A program made the translations under genes and the position numbers. Below the pieces are notes generated by a model. It was not told the DNA's origin. It worked only from the letters and a program-made list of their open reading frames with translations, and searched no databases. Positions 7,835 through 15,727 of a stretch of DNA of 19,625 nt are shown piece after piece (the first letter of the stretch is position 1; the number at the start of each line of letters is the position of its first letter). The DNA comes from an uncultured bacterium (GTDB taxonomy: Bacteria > Cyanobacteriota > Vampirovibrionia > Gastranaerophilales > Gastranaerophilaceae). The stretch lies in the NCBI GenBank assembly GCA_900554385.1, contig USHE01000011.1, forward strand, positions 1-19,625, read 5' to 3'.

Positions 7835-7933
7835 TTATTATGCCTTTCTTTTTTACACGGGAAAAACCGCAGGTTACATATTTCCAGTGTAACTTATGCT
7901 GAAAGGCTCCGCAAGACAGTGTTTTCACTGCGA

Positions 7934-10840
7934 TTAAAACAGGGTGAGCTGATTGGAATTATCTTTTTCTTTTAATTCACATTCAAACCTGCTGAGATTT
8001 AAAAGGTCTTGTTCAATTTTTTGTAAAAACGGGGAGGGTGCAGGGTGTTCTGATTTGCCGAACCGTATTCTTTTAACTGCGCGCGAGAGGAATAATCTTT
8101 GTTCTGCCCTTGTCATACCTACATAAAGCAGACGTTTTTCTTCTGCAATTTCTTCTTCTGTTTGCGCGCGGTAAAGCGGCATAATTCCTTCCTCAAGTCC
8201 TGCAATGAATACGCATTTGAACTCCAGACCCTTTGATGCGTGAAGTGTCATAAGAGAAATTCTGTCTGCTCTTTCGTCAAGCGTATCTGCTTCTGTGAGA
8301 AGGGAAACTTCGTGGATAAATTCGTCCCTTGTGGTAAAGCTTTCAGAAACCTTTACGAGATATTTAAAAATATAGTCGTCTATTTCACCGTTTATATTGA
8401 TAAGCTGTTCTTTTACCGGAAACTCTCCGTTTAAACCTTGCAGAAGATTTCTTATATGTTTGTTTTCGCACAGCAGGTCGTTAGAAAGCTTAACATAAGG
8501 CATACCTGAACGCTGCAGGGCTTCCAGAACAGGTTTTAACTGGGTGGAGGTTCTGTACAGGATTGCAAAATCCGAGAATGAATAATTCCCCTCCTGCCCC
8601 TCCGACCTTTCCGAGTCAATTGAGAAAAAGCTGTGTCCGCCTATCATATTTTCAATTGTACTCACGATAAATTCAGCTTCTGCCTTATCGGTCGGCGCTG
8701 TGTGGATTGTAATTTTTTCGTGCGGTTTGTCGTATTTGGAAATAATATTGAAGCATTCAATCATCTGATTTGAAGCATCGACAATAGTATTTGTTGAGCG
8801 GTAGTTATTTTTAAGGCTGATAATTTCCGTATTCGGATAGTCGGTTTTGAAATTATTAAAGAACTTCGCGCTTCCGCCGCGGAAACCGTAAATCGCCTGA
8901 TTCGGGTCGCCGATTGCAAGAATATTGCCCTCAGGCGGTACAAGAAGCTTTATTAATTCGTACTGGTGTTCGTCAATGTCCTGATATTCGTCTACAGATA
9001 AGTATCTATAGCGTTCTTTGTAAATATTCAGGATGTCCGGATTTTCCCTAAACAGCTCTAATGTCAGTGTTATAAGTTCGTCAAATTCAAGAAGATTTTC
9101 AGGGAGTTCGTCTTCTTTGTATAATGATTTTTCCTCTTTGCTTATAACTTTAAAGTCCTCAGCCAGTCCGAGAGTTTCGGAATTTCCCTTTAATATTGAA
9201 AAACAGAGTGAGTGGAATGTGTGAATATTAAGCCCTGCAGCTTTTTCTTTCAACAGTTTTGAAAGTCTTTCGCGCATTTCCTGAGCAGCCTTTCTTGTAA
9301 ACGTTATAGCAAGACATTTTTCGGCAGGTACATTTTGTTCAGAAATCATATACGCAAGACGTTTGGTCAATACTGTTGTTTTGCCTGACCCTGGTCCTGC
9401 CACAATAAGAAGCTGCGGGTTGGGGTTTTTGACAGCACTTTCCTGAAACTCATCTAAACCAACCGGTACAGATTTTTTCACATCTTCAGCTTTATGTTTT
9501 ACCGCTGCCTCACGTATGTCAAAAGTTTTTTCTTCCGGCAGCAGAGCAGGAGTCTTTTGGGGAATATCAATATCAAGCTTTAGGTTTACAAAGTTTTTTT
9601 TTACAAGTTCGCTGTCGTCAAAAAGTCTTATAACTCCGTATTCTCCATCATATCCGGTATGCTTAATAACCTTGCCTTGTCTGAGGCGCGAAATTCCTTC
9701 TCCGAGGAGCGGGGAGTCTTTTGAAAGGTCATCAATCGGAATTTCGCGGAGAATAGAAAGTTCGGAGCCGAATTTACGGATTAATCTTTCGTATTCTGTA
9801 ACAACGGATTTACTCTGTGCGCCTACACAGTTAATTTCGGCGATAATTTCCTGCAGCGGAACAAGACTGAAGACTTCACCTGCCGTAGATGGTTTAAATG
9901 TACTGTCAAAATTCCTGTCCGCAAGCGTGCAAACTCTGTTTAAAACCCCTATTGTTAAAGGCTTTCCGCATACAGGACAGATGTTATTGAATTTTAAACT
10001 TTCCTGAGGACTCAGGCAGACATTGCATTTTCTATGTCCGTCTTCGTGATATTTGCCTTCCTCAGGGAAAAATTCTACTGTTCCGACATATCCGACGCCT
10101 GTTTTTAGAGCATTCATTATACTGTAATAATCAGGTTCGGTATCAAAAACAGTTGCTTCTCTTGCTAGTTTTGACGGGGAATGGGCGTCGGAATTTGATA
10201 CAAGCCTGTATTTATCAAGTTTTGAAACTTTCCAGTTCATTTCAGGGTCTGATGAAAGCCCTGTTTCAACTGCGAAAATATGTTCGGACAAATCTCCGTA
10301 ACAGTCTTCAATGGAGTCAAATCCGGATTTTGAACCGAGTACGGAAAACCACGGGGTCCAGATGTGGGCTGGGATTATATAAGAGCCTTCGCCTGATTCC
10401 AGTGTAATTTCAAGAAGGTCACGCGAATCCAATCCGAGTATTGGACGCCCGTCTGATTTAATGTTGCCGATTGAGCCAAGTTTATCTCTGAATTTTCCTG
10501 CCGCTTCCATATCCGGAACGAAAACCACGTGGTGGACTTTTCTTGTCTTGTCCCATTTTTTATAAATCGTAGAAATTTCAACAGAAAGAATAAATCTTAC
10601 AGGATTTGAGGTTTTAAATATTTCTTTTTCAATATCAGGACGGAGTCTGAAAACACCGTTGCCGGCAGGAACAAGTTTTTCCTGAATTTCCGCAAACCAT
10701 GCCGGATGAGTAAAATCTCCCGTTGAGATTACTCCTAATCCTTTTTTTTGAGCCCAGATAGCAAGTTCTTCAAGGTTACAGCTTTTGCTTGTTGCTCTGG
10801 AATACTTTGAATGTATATGAAGGTCTGCATAAAAAAACAT
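7934..10840 (-). CDS. PHP phosphoesterase-UvrD/Rep helicase fusion protein
   Basis: The protein has 968 residues. The N-terminal PHP metal-dependent phosphoesterase (about 1-260) shows ADLHIHSKYSRATS, TGDFTHP, IPAHIWTPWFS and VSNSDAHSPSKLARE. A zinc-ribbon-like pair follows (CNVC at 272-275, CPVC at 288-291). The C-terminal superfamily 1 helicase (about 460-968) has Walker A AGPGSGKTT (481-489), TFTRKAAQEM (513-522), DEYQD (617-621), GDPNQAIYGFRG (644-655), LMTLHASKGLEF (863-874) and VGMTRAEQRL (907-916). The 2B region is short compared with classical UvrD. The protein ends in QLTLF, which resembles the sliding-clamp-binding consensus QLxLF. Likely role: DNA unwinding coupled to a phosphoesterase activity in DNA repair or processing in the cytoplasm; the substrate of the PHP part is unknown. 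The start ATG has AGGAG nine bases upstream and a strong promoter lies at 10871-10900. Confidence 0.92.
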   Translation of the reverse strand: MFFYADLHIHSKYSRATSKSCNLEELAIWAQKKGLGVISTGDFTHPAWFAEIQEKLVPAGNGVFRLRPDIEKEIFKTSNPVRFILSVEISTIYKKWDKTRKVHHVVFVPDMEAAGKFRDKLGSIGNIKSDGRPILGLDSRDLLEITLESGEGSYIIPAHIWTPWFSVLGSKSGFDSIEDCYGDLSEHIFAVETGLSSDPEMNWKVSKLDKYRLVSNSDAHSPSKLAREATVFDTEPDYYSIMNALKTGVGYVGTVEFFPEEGKYHEDGHRKCNVCLSPQESLKFNNICPVCGKPLTIGVLNRVCTLADRNFDSTFKPSTAGEVFSLVPLQEIIAEINCVGAQSKSVVTEYERLIRKFGSELSILREIPIDDLSKDSPLLGEGISRLRQGKVIKHTGYDGEYGVIRLFDDSELVKKNFVNLKLDIDIPQKTPALLPEEKTFDIREAAVKHKAEDVKKSVPVGLDEFQESAVKNPNPQLLIVAGPGSGKTTVLTKRLAYMISEQNVPAEKCLAITFTRKAAQEMRERLSKLLKEKAAGLNIHTFHSLCFSILKGNSETLGLAEDFKVISKEEKSLYKEDELPENLLEFDELITLTLELFRENPDILNIYKERYRYLSVDEYQDIDEHQYELIKLLVPPEGNILAIGDPNQAIYGFRGGSAKFFNNFKTDYPNTEIISLKNNYRSTNTIVDASNQMIECFNIISKYDKPHEKITIHTAPTDKAEAEFIVSTIENMIGGHSFFSIDSERSEGQEGNYSFSDFAILYRTSTQLKPVLEALQRSGMPYVKLSNDLLCENKHIRNLLQGLNGEFPVKEQLININGEIDDYIFKYLVKVSESFTTRDEFIHEVSLLTEADTLDERADRISLMTLHASKGLEFKCVFIAGLEEGIMPLYRAQTEEEIAEEKRLLYVGMTRAEQRLFLSRAVKRIRFGKSEHPAPSPFLQKIEQDLLNLSRFECELKEKDNSNQLTLF

Positions 10841-10870
10841 TTTCTTGACTCCTGTATAAAATTTTTCTTT

Positions 10871-10900
10871 ATTATATTTGAAGCATTGTATTCAAGTCAA
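10871..10900 (-). promoter_or_regulatory. sigma-70-type promoter of the PHP-UvrD gene
   Basis: On the minus strand TTGACT (10895-10900) and a perfect TATAAT (10871-10876) are 18 bases apart. The start codon at 10840 lies about 30 bases after the -10 box, giving a short leader that carries the AGGAG ribosome site. The -35 box touches the stop codon of the beta-barrel gene. Confidence 0.65.
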
Positions 10901-11545
10901 TTAAAATTTGATTTTTGTCGAAAAATTTAATTGTGAGCGGATTGGGGAACTGTTGTCGGAGTATATTTGTCCCGCTCCGACATTGAAATTCATTCTGTCA
11001 TCTTTGAATGGTTGCAGGCTGAAAATTAATTCATTTTTTCTGTTTCTGTCCATAAAATTTGTGGAATAAACATTCTGTAAGGTTACATGGTTATTTAATT
11101 TGTATTCAGGAGTGAATGCGAAAGTTCCTTTGCCTGTTTTGTCCAGTGAGGCGAAAGAATTGCTTTTATAGGAGGTATTTAGAGTGAAGCGGTTTTTGTT
11201 GTATTTGGCAAACATTGTGCTTGTCTGGGTATAAGTTTCAGGAGCAAAAGTGCTGTCGGTTTTAGTACCTATAGAAAAGTTCCCGAAAGTTTTTTCTCTT
11301 GTATAGGAGGTAGAATGTTTATCCTGAGGGGTTTTACTTCTATATTCATAAATGTTTTGAGGAGTTATATTATAATCTTTTTCTGGTGTCAAATGTAATT
11401 TTTGAGGGTTGAAATTTTGTGGAGTTTTAAGATGCAGGGTTTCTTCATTAGTATTTAAGTCAAGGTAAATGTCTCCGACATCGTCTGCCAGTGACGGGAT
11501 GAAAAATAGTTGAAATATAAAAATTATTAAAAAAACTTTTTTCAT
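10901..11545 (-). CDS. predicted outer-membrane beta-barrel protein
   Basis: This is a 214-residue protein with a typical signal peptide (MKKVFLIIFIFQLFFIPSLA, cleavage before DD). A proline/threonine-rich, polar region (about 25-85) precedes alternating hydrophobic/polar strands from about 88 to the end: FGNFSIGTKTDS, YTQTSTMFAKYN, RFTLNTSYKS, GTFAFTPEYKL, HVTLQNVYST, ELIFSLQPF, MNFNVGAGQIY, RSQLNFSTKIKF. The C-terminal phenylalanine closing an amphipathic strand is the usual insertion signal for the barrel-assembly machinery. With about eight strands it would be a small barrel; porin, adhesin or lipid-modifying function cannot be told apart. No ribosome site is visible before the ATG, and an AT-rich TATAAT-like stretch lies immediately upstream, so a very short leader is possible. 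It is divergent from the nitroreductase gene. Confidence 0.7.
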   Translation of the reverse strand: MKKVFLIIFIFQLFFIPSLADDVGDIYLDLNTNEETLHLKTPQNFNPQKLHLTPEKDYNITPQNIYEYRSKTPQDKHSTSYTREKTFGNFSIGTKTDSTFAPETYTQTSTMFAKYNKNRFTLNTSYKSNSFASLDKTGKGTFAFTPEYKLNNHVTLQNVYSTNFMDRNRKNELIFSLQPFKDDRMNFNVGAGQIYSDNSSPIRSQLNFSTKIKF

Positions 11546-11599
11546 ATTTATAATTATATTATATAATCATGAAAAAATGACCAAATTTAGGAGGAAAAT
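11546..11599. promoter_or_regulatory. shared AT-rich divergent promoter region
   Basis: The 54 bases between the beta-barrel and nitroreductase starts contain overlapping TATAAT-type boxes on both strands (about 11549-11568). The plus side ends in a strong AGGAGG ribosome site. On the minus strand TTGGTC stands 17 bases before TAATAT. The exact promoter boxes are uncertain because the whole stretch is A and T. Confidence 0.35.
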
Positions 11600-12490
11600 A
11601 TGGAAGGCAAAAATTTAGTTATAGATAAAGATAAATGTATTAAATGCGGATTATGTATAAAGGATTGTGCGTCGTTCGCTCTGGAGGCAGATGAAAACAA
11701 CAATCCCCGTTTTGTAAAATGCGGGGAAGGAAGGTGTATAAATTGCCAGCATTGTCTTGCTGTGTGTCCGGTTGGTGCGCTTTCAATCCTTAATAAAAAT
11801 CCTGAGAATTCGGACAATATTCTTCCGCAATACAATTCTGATGAGTTACTAAACCTTATTAAGTCAAGGAGAAGTTTCAGACATTTTAAGGATGAAAATC
11901 TTTCAGGCGAAGTTTTTGGAAAACTCAAAAATATGCTAAATTGGGTTCCGACCGGATGTAACAACCATGGTCTTCATTTTTCATTTATTGAAGACAAAGA
12001 TGTGATGAAAGATTTCAGCAATTATACAAGAGAGAAACTTATTAATCTTATAAAAAAATATCCTAAAAGAGGAATTGCAAGAAAATTTTCACGATATAAG
12101 GATGCTCTTATGAGCGGGGAAGATGTGGTTTTCAGAAATGCACCGCACATGGTAGTTGTATCGACACCTTTGAAAGCTCCATGTAATAATGATGATCCGA
12201 TAATTGCACTCAGTTATTTTGAACTTTATGCGCAGAGTGTGGGGGTTGCAACATTGTGGTGCGGATTGGCAGAAGCGTGTTTGCAAATTTTTCCGGAGTT
12301 GTGCAGAGAATTAGAAATTCCTGACGGTTACAAGGCGTCTTACGTTATGATGTTTGGCAGTGCTAATATAAAATACGCAAGAACAACACAGCCGGAGGCT
12401 TTTAATATGTCTGTAATCAAAGAGTTTAATCCAGACAAAATGTCTTTTATAAATAAATTAAAAAGATTTTTTTGGAATTTTTCACGATAA
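11600..12490 (+). CDS. ferredoxin-nitroreductase fusion (two 4Fe-4S clusters plus FMN nitroreductase domain)
   Basis: The protein has 296 residues. The N-terminal bacterial ferredoxin region holds two 4Fe-4S motifs, C13-C16-C19-C23 (CIKCGLCIKDC) and C46-C49-C52-C56 (CINCQHCLAVCPVGA). The rest is a nitroreductase-fold flavoprotein: SRRSFRHFKDE (about 89-99) supplies the FMN phosphate-binding arginines, and GVATLWCGLAEA and the FGSAN region match the C-terminal half. Family members are anaerobic flavoenzymes in which the clusters feed electrons to FMN. The natural substrate is unknown; it may reduce nitroaromatics, quinones or small flavin-linked substrates. AGGAGG lies seven bases before the ATG. 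It appears to be a single-gene unit ending at a strong terminator. The basic, aromatic C-terminus (KRFFWNFSR) might touch the membrane. Confidence 0.88.
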   Translation: MEGKNLVIDKDKCIKCGLCIKDCASFALEADENNNPRFVKCGEGRCINCQHCLAVCPVGALSILNKNPENSDNILPQYNSDELLNLIKSRRSFRHFKDENLSGEVFGKLKNMLNWVPTGCNNHGLHFSFIEDKDVMKDFSNYTREKLINLIKKYPKRGIARKFSRYKDALMSGEDVVFRNAPHMVVVSTPLKAPCNNDDPIIALSYFELYAQSVGVATLWCGLAEACLQIFPELCRELEIPDGYKASYVMMFGSANIKYARTTQPEAFNMSVIKEFNPDKMSFINKLKRFFWNFSR

Positions 12491-12520
12491 ATAAAAAGCC
12501 GGAAACTCCGGCTTTTTATT
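12490..12520. terminator. strong bidirectional rho-independent terminator
   Basis: AAAAAGCCGGA (12493-12503) pairs with TCCGGCTTTTT (12507-12517) around a three-base loop, with further A-T pairs outward. T runs follow on both strands. It starts at the TAA of the nitroreductase gene and touches the TAA of the convergent secreted-protein gene, serving both. Confidence 0.9.
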
Positions 12521-12927
12521 TATTTTTTTGTCACACAGTAAGCTTCATTATTATGTATTTTATCCATAAAATCATTTTCAGCAGAAGTAGTCGAGAAATT
12601 TCCCACAGAAATTTCTTTAAGTTCTTTTAACCCTGCTGATGCGTATTGTTGAGTTATATCTAAAGGTACTCTGCAATTGTATTTCGAATTTTTAAAATGG
12701 CACTTTTTATTTGGTAATTTCCCGTAGACAATCAATGAACCGTCATCGGTTTTAGTAGGAGTGCAACTGTACAATTGTTCCCATGCCGGAATATAGTTTT
12801 GCGCCTGCCGGCTTGCTTTGTCTAACAGCATGGCTTTGATTTCAGGAGGAATATTCTGTTCTGCTGCGAAAATTCCGCCTGTTAATAATGTTATTATGGC
12901 TGTTGCAATAAATAATTGTTTTTTCAT
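12520..12927 (-). CDS. small secreted protein with four cysteines, function unknown
   Basis: This is a 135-residue protein with a clear signal peptide (MKKQLFIATAIITLLTGGIFA, cleavage near A22 before EQN). The mature part of about 113 residues begins with an amphipathic helix (PPEIKAMLLDKASRQAQN). It has cysteines at 55, 76, 85 and 131, which could form two disulphides once exported. There is no lipobox and no catalytic motif that I recognise. The ATG has GGGAGAG upstream, a perfect TTGACA is found further up, and the stop touches the shared terminator, so it looks like an independently transcribed gene. It is likely periplasmic. The family is not recognised. Confidence 0.75.
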   Translation of the reverse strand: MKKQLFIATAIITLLTGGIFAAEQNIPPEIKAMLLDKASRQAQNYIPAWEQLYSCTPTKTDDGSLIVYGKLPNKKCHFKNSKYNCRVPLDITQQYASAGLKELKEISVGNFSTTSAENDFMDKIHNNEAYCVTKK

Positions 12928-12953
12928 CTTTTACTCTCCCAATTTTGTTATAT

Positions 12954-12985
12954 CTTATATTTTATTAAATTAGTATTATTGTCAA
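12954..12985 (-). promoter_or_regulatory. promoter of the small secreted protein gene
   Basis: A perfect -35 box, TTGACA, lies on the minus strand at 12980-12985. The -10 box is ambiguous in AT-rich sequence: TAAAAT (12959-12964, spacing 15) or TATAAG (12954-12959, spacing 20). Confidence 0.45.
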
Positions 12986-13018
12986 TCAGCTTTTTGTTTT
13001 AAAAATTTACTTAATATC

Positions 13019-13048
13019 TTGATTTTTGATTAATTTTTTTGTTAAAAT
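13019..13048 (+). promoter_or_regulatory. possible promoter of the M48 protease operon
   Basis: TTGATT (13019-13024) and TAAAAT (13043-13048) are 18 bases apart. A leader of about 70 bases would follow, with AGAGGGG just before the ATG at 13125. The leader is less AT-rich than the surrounding gap, which fits transcribed sequence. Consensus match only. Confidence 0.3.
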
Positions 13049-13124
13049 TTTTTCAGGAATTAAGGTGTGTTTTGCACAGTCTGTAAAGGCGTTACAAGCG
13101 GCACTAAATTAGAGGGGTTGAATT

Positions 13125-13817
13125 ATGAAAAAGTTTTTAATAAGTGGAATTTGTTTACTGGTTCTTGGAATGCTGCCGGTTAGTGCGGGGATAAATCCTG
13201 CTTCTCTTGACAAAGCTTCCCAAAAGCAAGATCTGGTTAGTAATATTGGTTTTAGATTGTTGAATGCAAATAGAATTCAACAGCGAATGGTTTTTTCTTA
13301 TGTTGATAAAAAAGTTGTAAATGCGGTGGCATATTACCGTGACAGAAGTATAGTTATTTATGACGGAATTATGAAATATACAACGGATGAGGATATGGTT
13401 GCAGCAATCCTTGCTCATGAGATTTCTCACGGAATTGATTACTATAACGGAATTTTCAGGGGATATTTTTCTTGCTTGCCAACAATATTTACTCCTCGAA
13501 AATATGAAAGAAAAGCTGATAAAAGAGCTATAGATTTTATGGTCAACGCAGGATATAACCCTGTTGCAATGATAGTTATGATGAATAAGATTATGCCGCA
13601 GCGCAGGTTTGAAGTATTTGAAACACATCCGCTTGTTTCAAGAAGAATGGCTTATGTTTACGAGTACATTTATTATAAATATCCTGAATTTTTGAAAAAT
13701 AATAAATATATTGACGATGTTTATTATCAGAATTTTCTTTTGAATTCTCAAGATAACAGAAGAAAACTCCAAAATAAGATTGAAGGCAACACAAGAGGTA
13801 ACGTAAAATATGATTAG
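13125..13817 (+). CDS. exported M48-family zinc metalloprotease
   Basis: This is a 230-residue protein with a signal peptide (MKKFLISGICLLVLGMLPVSA). The zinc motif HEISH is at 98-102 inside AAILAHEISHGIDYYNG, the third ligand is probably E128 in ERKADKRAIDF, and the family's late THPLVSRRMAYV element is present. This is the compact, soluble M48 type (as in BepA/LoiP) rather than the multi-pass HtpX type. Family members sit in the periplasm or at the outer membrane and degrade misfolded outer-membrane proteins or help their assembly. No TPR tail is present, unlike BepA. It is preceded by a good ribosome site (AGAGGGG) and overlaps the next gene by eight bases, so the two are co-translated. 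Confidence 0.88.
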   Translation: MKKFLISGICLLVLGMLPVSAGINPASLDKASQKQDLVSNIGFRLLNANRIQQRMVFSYVDKKVVNAVAYYRDRSIVIYDGIMKYTTDEDMVAAILAHEISHGIDYYNGIFRGYFSCLPTIFTPRKYERKADKRAIDFMVNAGYNPVAMIVMMNKIMPQRRFEVFETHPLVSRRMAYVYEYIYYKYPEFLKNNKYIDDVYYQNFLLNSQDNRRKLQNKIEGNTRGNVKYD

Positions 13818-14475
13818 AGCATTAGTTTTGTTAATGCTTTTGACTGCAATTCCTTGTTTCGCAATAGATTATTCTCCGGAACTTTTGAGAGATGAGCTTG
13901 TGGAAACAACATTGATAGATGTCAGCAAACAGTATCCCGAGCCTGCCGCTAATCATTATTATGACTTGGTTATAAACAAAGATATTTATCAAAAAGAGTA
14001 TTATATTCCATTGAATATGCAGGATAAAATTGTTCAGCTTCACATGAGAAATGTCAACAGTGTATATCCTGAACCCAATTTAAAATACGATTATACAAAG
14101 GTGAAATATTTTCCTCTAAGGATAAAATTTTTGCAAACTATAACGACAAAAGGAAATGAAAATTCGGAAGGTCAGATTGTAAAATTCGTTGTTGTTAGTG
14201 ATATGTATGATGGCAAGAAAAAGATTTTACAGCATGGAACAATAGGGACAGCAAGGATTGAAACAATTTCTCCGAGAGGTTTTATGGGAGTTCCTGCGGA
14301 TTTAATTATTTCACATTTTGAGGTTGAGGGGCTTGATAAGAAGAAAATCGAGGGTGATGTTGTTAAGTCAGGCTATAATCTGATGGGGCTTGCGGGTGCG
14401 TTAAAATATTCTATCGGAACATTTATCCCGGGAACAGGGTATTTGTTTATGCTAATTAAAGGTGGTCAGGCTTAA
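13810..14475 (+). CDS. exported protein of unknown function coupled to the M48 protease
   Basis: This is a 221-residue protein with a signal peptide (MIRALVLLMLLTAIPCFA). The mature part has a helical first third, then a beta-rich centre (YFPLRIKFLQTITTKGNENSEGQIVKFVVVSD, split here only for reading) that looks like a small barrel or sheet domain, including GTIGTARIETISPRGFMGVPADLIISHFEV. The C-terminus is glycine-rich and hydrophobic (AGALKYSIGTFIPGTGYLFMLIKGG) and may insert into or lie on a membrane. A YPEP motif occurs twice (QYPEPAAN, VYPEPNLK). The start lies eight bases inside the protease gene, with AGAGG upstream, so tight coupling suggests a shared task, perhaps a protease substrate, inhibitor or envelope partner. 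I do not recognise the family. Confidence 0.7.
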   Translation: MIRALVLLMLLTAIPCFAIDYSPELLRDELVETTLIDVSKQYPEPAANHYYDLVINKDIYQKEYYIPLNMQDKIVQLHMRNVNSVYPEPNLKYDYTKVKYFPLRIKFLQTITTKGNENSEGQIVKFVVVSDMYDGKKKILQHGTIGTARIETISPRGFMGVPADLIISHFEVEGLDKKKIEGDVVKSGYNLMGLAGALKYSIGTFIPGTGYLFMLIKGGQA

Positions 14476-14500
14476 ATTGAATCCTCTGATTTTTTTGTGG

Positions 14501-15727
14501 TTATATATGTACCTTTAAATTTAAAGATGTATTGATACCGCCAAATGCAAAGTTATATGACATCACAATGTTTGTATTTATTTCTCTGCCGTTACCTTTA
14601 ATATAATCGAGTTTTCCGCATTCTTCATCGACGTTTTTGAGGTTAACTGTAGGGCAGAACCATTTTTTATGAGCCATATCAAGGGTTAAGATTGCTTCCA
14701 CAGCTCCGCAAGCTCCGAGGGTATGTCCGGTATAGCTTTTGATTGAACTTGTCGGGATTGGACGTTTAAAAATATCGTAAGTTGCATTTGATTCTGCTAA
14801 ATCTCCATGGATAGTTGCCGTACCGTGAGCGTTTACATATCCTATATCATCAGGTGAAATATCAGCATCTTTCAGTGCAAGTTCGAGGGCAGATTTCATT
14901 TTTTGAGGGTTTGGCGTGGTAATATGTGTTCCGTCTGTGCTTGTGCCAAAACCTATGATTTCTGCATAAATTTTTGCGCCGCGTTTTTTAGCGTGTTCAT
15001 ATTCCTCTAAAATCATCGTCCCAGCACCTTCTCCGATGACAAGTCCGTCCCTGTCTTTGTCAAATGGGGATGGCGTAAGTTCAGGGGTTGAATTTTTCTG
15101 ACTTGTTGCATAAAGAGTGTCAAATATGGCAATTTGTGTCGGGTGAAGTTCGTCTGCTCCGCCTGCAATCATTACGGTTTGATAACCGTTTTTAATTGCT
15201 TCATAAGCGTAGCCTATTCCCATTGAACCTGATGTGCAGGCTGTCGAGGTTGGGATGAGCCGCCCTGTGGTTTTAAAATACAAAGATACATTAACACAAC
15301 AGGTTTGTGCCATCATTTTTACGTAACTTCCTGATGTTACCCCTTTTACTTCTTTGTCAACCATCATTGAATAAAATTCTATGATACTATCCAGTGAGCC
15401 TGAAGAAGAACCGTAGCTTACGCCTGTTTGCCCGTTTGTTATTATATCATTTCCAAGCAATCCTGAATCTTTCAGGGCTTCTTCTGCGCTAGCAACGCTT
15501 AAAACTCCCACACGTCCCATTGTGCGAAGAACTTTACGGTTATAGTGTGAAGGGATTACAAATTCGTCTGCAGGTGCAGCCAGTTTTGTGTTTAATCTTG
15601 TGTATTGTTCAAGTTCAGGCATGTACTTGATACGGTTTTTTAATTCCAAAAGCCGTTCAAAAGCTTTTTCTCTGTTTGAACCCAGCGGACTTATTTGTGA
15701 CATTCCTGTGACTACAACTCTTCTCAC
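14501..15727 (-). CDS. beta-ketoacyl-ACP synthase (FabF/FabB-like), aryl-polyene type
   Basis: The 408-residue length is normal for a KAS-II-type enzyme. The catalytic triad is complete: C164 in STACTSG, H301 in NAHGTAT and H335 in YTGHTLGACGA; the C-terminal NFAFGGINTSL loop is also present. It condenses malonyl-ACP with a growing acyl-ACP chain. The sequence and neighbourhood (a dehydratase-fused ketosynthase, a ketoreductase and a non-catalytic ketosynthase-like protein) suggest polyene chain extension rather than housekeeping fatty-acid synthesis. It starts with GTG at 15725-15727, overlapping the TGA of the ketoreductase as GTGA, so it is translationally coupled and last in its operon. 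Only 25 bases separate its end from the convergent gene, with no clear terminator between. A housekeeping FabF assignment is the alternative. Confidence 0.88.
   Translation of the reverse strand: MRRVVVTGMSQISPLGSNREKAFERLLELKNRIKYMPELEQYTRLNTKLAAPADEFVIPSHYNRKVLRTMGRVGVLSVASAEEALKDSGLLGNDIITNGQTGVSYGSSSGSLDSIIEFYSMMVDKEVKGVTSGSYVKMMAQTCCVNVSLYFKTTGRLIPTSTACTSGSMGIGYAYEAIKNGYQTVMIAGGADELHPTQIAIFDTLYATSQKNSTPELTPSPFDKDRDGLVIGEGAGTMILEEYEHAKKRGAKIYAEIIGFGTSTDGTHITTPNPQKMKSALELALKDADISPDDIGYVNAHGTATIHGDLAESNATYDIFKRPIPTSSIKSYTGHTLGACGAVEAILTLDMAHKKWFCPTVNLKNVDEECGKLDYIKGNGREINTNIVMSYNFAFGGINTSLNLKVHI

Noticed and set aside
7917..7930. CAGTG-TTTT-CACTG hairpin just after the PHP-UvrD stop, as a terminator
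   Set aside because: The stem is only five base pairs and no T run follows on the minus strand. The nearby GTTACA/TGTAAC pair is also weak.
14512..14525. Perfect 14-base palindrome CTTTAAATTTAAAG
   Set aside because: It lies inside the coding end of the ketosynthase and consists mostly of A and T, so chance and codon constraint explain it.
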